NCBI GenBank assembly: GCA_950097015.1
Contig: CATNEN010000039.1
Location: forward strand, 19,275,501 to 19,339,500
Source: Macrostomum hystrix
Lineage: Eukaryota > Platyhelminthes > Macrostomidae
Reading direction: 5' to 3'
DNA length: 64,000 nucleotides
The notes under the pieces were generated by a model, which saw only the letters and a program-made list of their open reading frames with translations, was not told where the DNA came from and searched no databases. Below are positions 56,080 through 64,000 of the stretch, one piece after another. Position 1 is the first letter of the stretch; the number at the start of each line of letters is the position of its first letter. A program made the position numbers and the translations under genes.

Positions 56080-59000
56080 ATGGCAAAGCGTGGTGCCAAA
56101 AGTGCATTGCAGAAGAGTCGCGAGGCAAAGCGACGTCGTCGAGAAGAGACCGCTGAGTCCCGAGAGCAGCGCCTGCAGAAGGACAAAGAGCGGTTGGCTC
56201 GGCGCAGGACTGGTGAATCACCAGAAGAAAGGAACGCTCGTCTGCAGGCCGACAAAGAGCGTTCGGAGCTGCGCAGGTCTGCCGAGACAGAAGCCGAGCG
56301 AGTTGCCCGCCTGCAGGCCGACAAAGAGCGCTCGGAGCTGCGCAGGTCTGCTGAGACGGAAGCCGAGCGAGTTGCCCGCCTGCAGGCCGACAAAGAGCGC
56401 TCGAGTCAGCGAAGGGCTGAAGAATCTGAATCGCAGCGAGACGATCGACTAAGCTCGAATCTCTCGTACTATCGGACATCACTTGAGCCGGAGCAAAGCT
56501 TCAGGTAGGACGATGAAATTGGTTTTGAATTAGAAACTTTTGAGATTGAGATGAGATTTAGAAATTTAATTAACTTAAGAGCTCGCCATTTATGGTTTTT
56601 TATCTCCAGATTGAAATCCCCCCAAGGGCTTCATGGGTACATGGTAGATCCGTAACTTTGAACATATCTGCAAGGTTTCAGAACTTTAATGCATCGGAAA
56701 GGTTTACGGGACGCACACATAACAAGCGCACGATTTTAAGAGGGAGAGTTTAAACTGTTGCTGAGTATACGAGCGTATATGCAGATTATATTTGTTAAGT
56801 GCTTTCAGTATTTTTTGTTTCAGAATAGTTGACGTGCAATATTTTTTCAGTCAACGATTTTTCTGCACAAATATTTCGTTAGTTTTTTTAGTAAAATTGT
56901 CATAAGCAAGGATTTCAGATTTCAGAAAGTGCCTTGCAAATACATCAAATGTATTTGTGCGGTTTGATAACATTTTAATGACTTTTTAATATTTTACATA
57001 CCAGTAATCCATTTGATTTCGATAATTTTGATTTCGCAGCCTTCAGCCACTGCCTCAGAGTTTGCCTCTAAGTGCAACTCAGGTTACCAGGGTCCGCGGT
57101 GATGGCAACTGCTGGTTTCACGCCATCTCTGACCAGCTGATTGGCACTCCAATCTACATGGACCACCAGCAACTCCGGCGCACCATAGCTGCCAATGCGA
57201 GACCGCTGCTGGAAGCTCAGCAGGCCACACTGCAGGCTATTGGGCTGACAGTGGACAGAGTGGTAGCTGAGACTCAGCGCGATGGAGTTGATGTGCATGA
57301 GCACATTGCACCCATATTGAACCAGCTGCTGGATGTGGACTATGTCATCTATCAGTATGCTGACCGTGACAGAAGGCAGCTCCAGCTGGTTCAGCAAGTT
57401 TCAGCTGCTAGGAGGCCTGCGGCTGCTGTGGTGCGGCTTCTCTATGATCGCCATGGTGAACACTACGAGTCTCTGCGCTTCGTGACTGCTGGGTGAGTTC
57501 AGTTCTGGAGTTTTTCGCTTTCAAAATCAGCCTAATGATGACAATGATGAGTACGAAAATCACATCCGAAAGGACTATCCAACTTTTTGTTTATTGAAAT
57601 CAAGAGCCGAGAACTCATCGAGTCCGGCGCCGCCATGTGCTTCTGTTGGGAATTCCGAGAAGCCTACCGGTGAATTCAGTGCAGGATCAGCTGTTCCAGA
57701 TCATTCGGCTGATGACCCTGGGTGAATAATAAATTGATTCTAATTTGTGGGAAATTCAGTTGTAAATAAGACGTGAACAAGTAATCATAACAGCAGGCAA
57801 TTCCTACCCCTTTTTCACTCCACCCAACAGCTGGGCCCAATCGACACCACTGCGTGCCGGCGCTGAGGGGAATTTGGAGCTGCCGGCTGCCAGTGTCGCA
57901 TCCGATATTCCCGAGTTGTCAGATGATGATGCTGGGTGGGTTTGTGCATCGCTTCAAAACCATCGTTGATAGATTTTGCTTTTTTACTTGCTTTGTACTC
58001 TTTCTTTCTTTGCAAAACTTAGTAGGTTTAATGCATGGGATAATTTATTAGAAGTAAAACTTTAGGAATGCATTTTATTCTTCTGGTATGAAATATAGAC
58101 TTTCCCCATACACCACAGAGCCCATGCCGCAGCCAGGCTAGAACCCCAGACTCATCAGCTCGGCCGCATGAGCAAGCCATGCCAGCACTGCCACGCCTTG
58201 GTCTGGAAGGGAGAGCCGCCAGGAATCTGCTGTGCAGCCGGCAAGGTGAAGATGCCTGCAAAGACGGTGCCGCAGGTCCTGCTGGATTTGTTCCTTGGTC
58301 GCCACCCTGAGAGCCCTGATTTCTTGGCCAACATCAGGAGCTACAATGCCGTTCTGCACCTCACCTCGCTGAAGGCAAAGTTGCGATCGTTCCAAGGCTT
58401 CTGTCCCAATTACGTAATCAGTGGAGAGCTGGTGCACACCATCCCGCCTTTGTATGCCCGTGCTAATGATGTGCGTCACGGCTGGCAGGTGTACTTCGTT
58501 GACAATGAGCTGCAGTCCCGCCTGAGACTCAGCAAGAAAGTCAATGAGCAGCTGCTGGCACTGTTGCAGGCTGTGCTGCACGACTGCAACGAGTATGTCC
58601 GGAGCCTGAAGGCTGCAGTTCAGCGGATTAGCGAACAGCCCGAATTGAAAGATGCTCGGATCGTGATCTATCCCGACCGCCGACCTGCTGACGAGCACAT
58701 TCGGTGAGTTTTGCTGATGGGTTTCTGTTTTCTAAGGAATATCGGATTGATAAGTTTCGTCCTACAGTAAATTGAATAATTTTAAGCTTGTCTATATTTA
58801 TCTTGACTTTCTAATTTACTAATTGATTTTAAAGTTCTGCTTTCTTTTTTGCTCTTGTTAAAAGTAATTTTCAGCTCCTAGATAGATAGACTATTTCTTT
58901 TTTACTCCCAAGGCGCTATAATCTGCCCGAAGCAAGCGAAGTTGGCATACTCGTTGTCGGAGATGCTTCCGACAGGGCCATGACTTCTCGTGACGTAGTT

Positions 59001-62000
59001 ATTGAGCTTCAACGTCCTGATGAAGACCGCAGGCGTCTGCTCTCAGTGTCTGTGACGCATCGATCATACGATGCCCTGCAGTACGTGCTGTTCTTGCCGT
59101 ATGGACAGGACGGGTGGCACCCAGAGTTGAGGATGACGAACGGGGGCAAGCTGACGCCTCGCAAATACTACGCCAGCGAGATCATGGTGCGGCCCGGCCT
59201 GTTCAATGCGCTTCACTACGGCCGCCGCCTGCTTCAGCAGTACCTGGTTGATCAATGCTCGAAAATCGAGTGCGAGAGACTGACCTATCTCCGCACCCAC
59301 CAGGATGACCTCCGCAGCGAGACGTACAGCGGCCTGCGCGATGCCCTGTTTGCAGAGGACGGGCTGCGGAACGCAGCGGATCCTAATGAGGTCGGCAAGC
59401 CAGTGTTTCTGTCATCAAGTTTCGTGGGCGGTCCCCGGTACATGATGGAGCGGCTGCAGGATGCAATGGCCTACGTCCAAAAATTTGGTAAGCCGGACCT
59501 GTTTGTGACGGCCACCTGCAACCCGAAGTGGCAGGAGATCAGCGACGAGCTGCTGCCGGGACAGAAGCCGGAGGACCGGCCGGACATTGTCAGCCGCGTG
59601 TTTGAGCTGAAGAAGAAAGCTCTGATGGCGCGACTGAAGAAACTATGTGGTCAGGTCTCCGCGCATGTGTGTTCTCTAGAGTACCAGAAGCGCGGTGAGT
59701 CCGTTGTTATAGAAAATTATTTTTTATGAAGCTATTTTGATTGCTTTTCTGGCTCTGCCTTGATTTATGTCGGCTTGAAAGATGTGCGTGCTTTTTATTT
59801 CAATTAAGTCATTCAAGTTGTTAGATGAAAATGAAGATTCTAATTGCCTACCCTGTAAACTAACGGGAGATGGTGATTTATACTGGTTCTGATATTGTTA
59901 CTCAGGTCTCCCACATGTCCACATATTGCTGTGGCTGGCCAGTGGGCATCGTGTTACTCCTGACCGATACGATGCGATCGTCTCCGCGGAGATTCCGGAT
60001 CCTCGGACTCAGCCAGTGCTGCACGAGCTGGTCAAGACCCACATGATTCACGGGCCGTGTGGCAAAGTGAACCCGCGCTGTTCCTGCATGGAGAACGGCA
60101 AGTGCAGCAAGGGCTTTCCGAAGGAGTTCCTGCCGGCCACACTGGTGAACGACGCAGGCTATCCTCACTACAGGAGGCGTTCCCCAGAAATGGGAGGATT
60201 CGTGGTGCAGAAACCGTTCGTAGGTCGTAACATTACCATGGACAATCGGTGAGTCACTGCATGGTCTTGCTAAACGGCGAAACTCTATACCTCATTTTTA
60301 ATTATGCAACTATGCAACTAAGCTTCGTTGTGAAAAGTGTCACACACCAAATCAATTTCTGAAGTGCAGTTTTGCTCAAATATTTTACTCCTTCACTCAT
60401 TGTTTAGCGCGTTCACTCACTCTGTGCCAGTCACTGTGACTACCACCACATTTCCCATTGAATTCTCAGGTTTGTTGTGCCGTACAATCCAAGCCTGCTC
60501 CTGGAGTTCGCATGCCACATGAATGTGGAAGTCTGCGCCACGGTCAAGTCAGTCAAGTACGTCATTAAGTATTTGCTGAAGAGTGGCGATATGGCGACCT
60601 TCCGAGTGACGCAAGTGACGCAGGAGGCAACTGGTGATGCGCCTCAGTCCGCTGAGCAGCAGGGGGAGGAGCCTGCCGCTGCCAAAGCACGCGATGAAAT
60701 CACCGACTATCTGACTGCCCGTTATATCGGCCCAATGGAGGCTGTTAATACCATTTTGGGATTTGAAGTAAGTTGAATTAATTATTTCTGGAGCTTTAGT
60801 ACCTCTTCGCAACTTTAATACTTTTATTTATCCTTATTTCCTAAAGCCTCTTACAGTTGACTTGATGCTGTAGCTCAGATCCAAGATTTATTCGTTTCCA
60901 TTTAATTGATTAAGCGGGTTCGAAGATCGGATGTGCGGCTTTAAAAAAATTGTTTCCACAGATAATTCATTTTCCGTGACGAGTTTCATATGGGTGGATT
61001 AATGCTCTATGATATGGGATTACTGCCAACTTTATCATTTCCAGCTTAATCACGCTTAACTAGATATTTTTCAGGACTGCAGTTTTGCTATTCATTTGCT
61101 TTAATGCAGACCGTTTCATAGCACTGGCATTGAGCTACAGTATTCGAAACTGCCACATCCCAATCCATCCAGGTGCACAACAGATTTCCCGCAGTCATTC
61201 GCCTCTGCGTGCACGAGCGAAACAAGCAGCTGGTGTACTTCACTGAGGCCACTGCAAGTGCCAGGGCCAGGGCGCCAAGAGATTCGACGCTAACAGCTTT
61301 CTTCAAGCTGTGTCAAACTGACGAGTTCGCTCGGACCCTGCTGTACACTGAGGTGGCGTCCTACTTCATCTGGCACCAGAGCGCCAGAGAGTGGCGCCGC
61401 GCCAAGCGGGGCGTGGAGGTCGAAGGACATCCTGGCGTGAGGCGCAGCACCAACATCTCGCGGATGTACACCGTGTCTCCAAGAGCGGGAGAGCTGTTCT
61501 TTATTCGCCTCCTACTGCTGCACGTGCGAGGACCAACCAGCTACGATGCACTGCGAACTGTAGACGGCGTGCTGCACAGTGATGCAAGAGCTGCGTGCAT
61601 GGCTCTGGGTCTGCTGCAGCGAGATGACCACTGGCAGAGGTGCCTAGCTGAGGCTGTGCAGTCACGGATGCCGAGAGCTCTGAGGCACCTGCTGGCAGTC
61701 ATCCTCATCTGGGGTGAACCTCAGGACGGCGAGAACCTGTGGCGCAGCTTCGCTGATGACCTGTGCGAGGATCTCCGTTATCATAACCCGGAGCTGAGCG
61801 TCGACGAGGTGACCGACATGGCGCTGCGCGAGCTGCAGGGCATGCTTACAGCCATGGGCGGCTTCAGCTTGCCAGAGTACGGACTGCCTGCGGCCTCCGC
61901 TGCACCCCAGGTAGGGCCGCTGCAGTTCGACCCGGTCGAGCAGGCTGAGATAGCTGAGGTGCGAGTTCCACAGCTGACCGAAGAGCAACGGGCTGTGTTC

Positions 62001-63752
62001 GACTCCATCACTGCGGATCTGACCACTGGCACTGGCGGTCTGCACTTTGTAGATGCGCCGGCAGGAACTGGAAAAACATTTTTGCTGGAGGTGCTGCTGG
62101 CCTTCGTACGCAGCAGACGAGAAGTCGCCATTGCTGTCGCAGCATCCGGCATCGCTGCCACCCTGCTGCCTGGCGGACAGACGGCGCACTCAGCGTGAGT
62201 ATTTTCTGACAAAACAAGTCAGTAATGTATGTCTCACATTACGAGCCACATTGCATCTCCCTTCTTGGTTAGGTGAAATAGCATTTCCAATTCCACTTAC
62301 TGTGTAACAGGATTCCATTATTTGTTTGTAAAATTTGCTGCTGGATGTTATTATTGGAAAAAATAGTTTGAAACCTGCACTAATTTTAATTGAAACTTCT
62401 TGGCTGTCAGGTTCAGTATTCCGGTTCGCCTGGTGCGCTCAGACAGGGACGTGTGCAGTGTCGGCGCGCAGTCGCAGAAGGCTGCCATGTTCAGGAGCAC
62501 CCGCCTCATTGTCTGGGACGAGATCTCCATGACCAACCGGAAGGACTTGGAATCCGTGGACAGAACCCTGCGTGACGTTCGGAAGCAAAATTCTCCCTTC
62601 GGAGGAGTGGTGCTGGTGTGCGCTGGAGACTTCCGTCAGCTGCTTCCGGTTGTGAAAAATGGCACCAGGGCTAATAATGTTGAGGCCTGTGTCAGCAGAT
62701 CCAGCCTGTGGAACTCGTTCAGGCGGCACCACCTGACAAGGAACATCCGGTTGCAAAGCAGTTCCGATTATGCGTTGTCTCAACGGTATTCGCATTTGCT
62801 GATGCAGGTGTGTTTAAGAGTAGTAATCATTTTAGTTGGCATTTTTGTGTTTCTTCTGTTACATTTGCTTCTTCATTCTATTCTAACGGATTCTGTTTCC
62901 TCATTGTCAGATTTCTGCTTTTAAGTGTGCTTGGTGGCTATAAAAATGGCATGGCATCGATTTGAAGCTATTTCCCACTCTTTTCAGATCGGCTCTGGCG
63001 CGACCGAGGAGGACTCAGAGGGCAAAATTTCCCTTCCTTCGGAGATCCTGCTGCCGCCAGACGCCTCACTGAGAGACCTGATCGAGTTCGTCTATCCTTC
63101 GTTCGAAGCATCCGAGGTCAGAGACAGCTTCTTGGCAACTCGATTGATCCTGGCGCCGTACAACGACTCGGTCGATGCGATCAACGACCAGTGTCTGGCG
63201 ATGTTTCCGGGCAGCCAGCGCGAGTACCGGTCGGTTGACAGCGTGGCCGATGAGGACTCGGCCACCCACTTCCCGCCGGAGCTGCTGAACCGGTTGGACG
63301 CACCGAACCTGCCAAAGCACCTGATCAGGTTCAAAGTGGGCATGCCGGTGGTCCTGCTGCGGAACATCAACCCGCCTCGGCTGTGCAACGGCACCCGGCT
63401 TATAGTCCTGGCACTGGGGGACAACGTGCTGCGCTGCAAAGTGGCGGCCGGTCAGTTCGCAGGCGATGAAATCCTGCTGCCTCGGATCCCGCTCGTGCCG
63501 AACAACGCAGACTTGCCAATTCGCTTCAAGCGGCTGCAGTTTCCAGTCAAGGCGAGCTTCTGTCTGACTATTCACAAGTCGCAGGGCCAGTCGCTGGAGA
63601 CCGTCGGCATCGACCTGGCTGATGGCTGCTTTGCCCACGGGCAGCTATACACCGCACTGTCTCGTGCCAAAGATGCTGCCAATGTTTGCGTCCGCATTTC
63701 CGGTAATAAGACGCGTAACATTGTGTACCCAGAGGTGCTATCTAGAGATTGA
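56080..63752 (+). CDS. Helitron transposase: OTU protease, HUH Rep, PIF1-type helicase (11 exons)
   Basis: Exons 56080-56504, 57040-57492, 57605-57721, 57831-57935, 58119-58703, 58913-59694, 59906-60248, 60470-60767, 61173-62194, 62411-62807 and 62988-63752 join in phase without any stop, about 1763 residues. Order: basic repeats of a 23-residue unit (RLQADKERSELRRSAETEAE); an OTU cysteine protease with DGNCWFHAI and the His in GEHYES; a zinc-binding-like CQHCHAL and ICCAAGK segment; the Helitron helicase-like region with TCNPKW; the HUH motif in GLPHVHILLW; the paired Tyr motif KYVIKYLLK; then the helicase with Walker A APAGTGKT, Walker B WDEISM, GDFRQLLPV, TIHKSQGQSLE and LYTALSRAK. It nicks DNA by the Rep Tyr and unwinds it for rolling-circle transposition. 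The ATG at 56080 begins the basic region; an upstream frame through the CAGT repeat is ignored. Element termini were not found. Confidence 0.93.
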
Positions 63753-64000
63753 GCTTTGCATACCCGATGATTGACATTTATCGCGTGAGGAAGGATTGAA
63801 GGGAGGCCTGTCGATGTCAAAAGCGTGAAAGAACGCTCAGTGAAGTGCTGCGACTTTAACAGTGTCGATGTGCAATTTTATGTCTTCAAGGTTTATACTG
63901 AAAAGGCATTCAGCAATAGCAATAATTAGCACTCTAGATCCTTGGGTTGGAATGCTGTCTGGAATCAGATATTTAGCAATCAGTTCATCCTCTCAGTCTT
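63753..64000. other. Sequence after the Helitron stop codon
   Basis: Should contain the Helitron 3' end. A CTAG occurs at about 63933 but without a convincing hairpin before it, so no terminus is called. Confidence 0.35.

Noticed and set aside
61662-62212. Minus-strand frames in the Helitron helicase exon
   Set aside because: Antisense shadows of a GC-rich coding exon with strong helicase motifs on the plus strand.
63925-63940. CTAG as Helitron 3' terminus
   Set aside because: No hairpin immediately upstream, so the call would be guesswork.

Overview
The window is nuclear DNA of an invertebrate animal, probably a spiralian such as a free-living flatworm. Evidence: multi-exon genes with GT-AG introns on both strands, animal families (ClC channel, neuropeptide F/Y-type receptor, a KIAA2012 homologue, fibrinogen-related and F-type lectin domains), tRNA-derived SINEs, a spliced Helitron and very many minisatellites. 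Several genes have a strong 3' splice site just before the start codon, as expected with spliced-leader trans-splicing. Nothing in the sequence fixes the species; the density of tandem repeats is compatible with Macrostomum-like flatworms, but this is inference.

Layout. 1-2264 (-): 5' three exons of a DyP-type heme peroxidase with a mitochondrial-type leader, running off the left edge. 3690-4275 (-): decayed actin-family pseudogene. 4857-15434 (-): a ClC chloride channel gene of at least 13 recognised coding exons whose introns hold five tandem arrays and several transposons; its channel core lacks the gating glutamate. 17587-29880 (+): homologue of human KIAA2012 (DUF4670), at least 17 exons, with one unresolved junction. 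31739-34141 (+): CAP-domain (GAPR-1-like) gene with large minisatellites in its introns. 34730-36985: 28-bp satellite with an EcoRI site in nearly every unit. 37661-38863 (-): neuropeptide F/Y-type GPCR with an uninterrupted coding region. 41482-43053 (+): small two-exon gene of unknown function, followed by a non-autonomous hAT-like element with a perfect 8-bp target duplication. 44094-46469 and 51729-53004 (+): two secreted lectin-like genes (PAN plus fibrinogen-like domain; F-type lectin plus PAN), each carrying lesions. 46620-48602 (-): broken non-LTR retrotransposon with a 698-bp tandem duplication. 54475-54571: lone signal-peptide-like exon. 56080-63752 (+): an apparently intact Helitron protein (OTU protease, HUH Rep, PIF1-type helicase) in 11 exons with all splice phases compatible.

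Repeats. SINE-A (about 300 bp, tRNA-like head) and SINE-B (about 340 bp) recur through the window; a foldback family (R3) and another dispersed repeat (R4) occupy introns and spacers. The genes do not form one pathway; the functional theme that stands out is the pair of neighbouring secreted recognition proteins, both apparently decaying, beside an apparently healthy Helitron.
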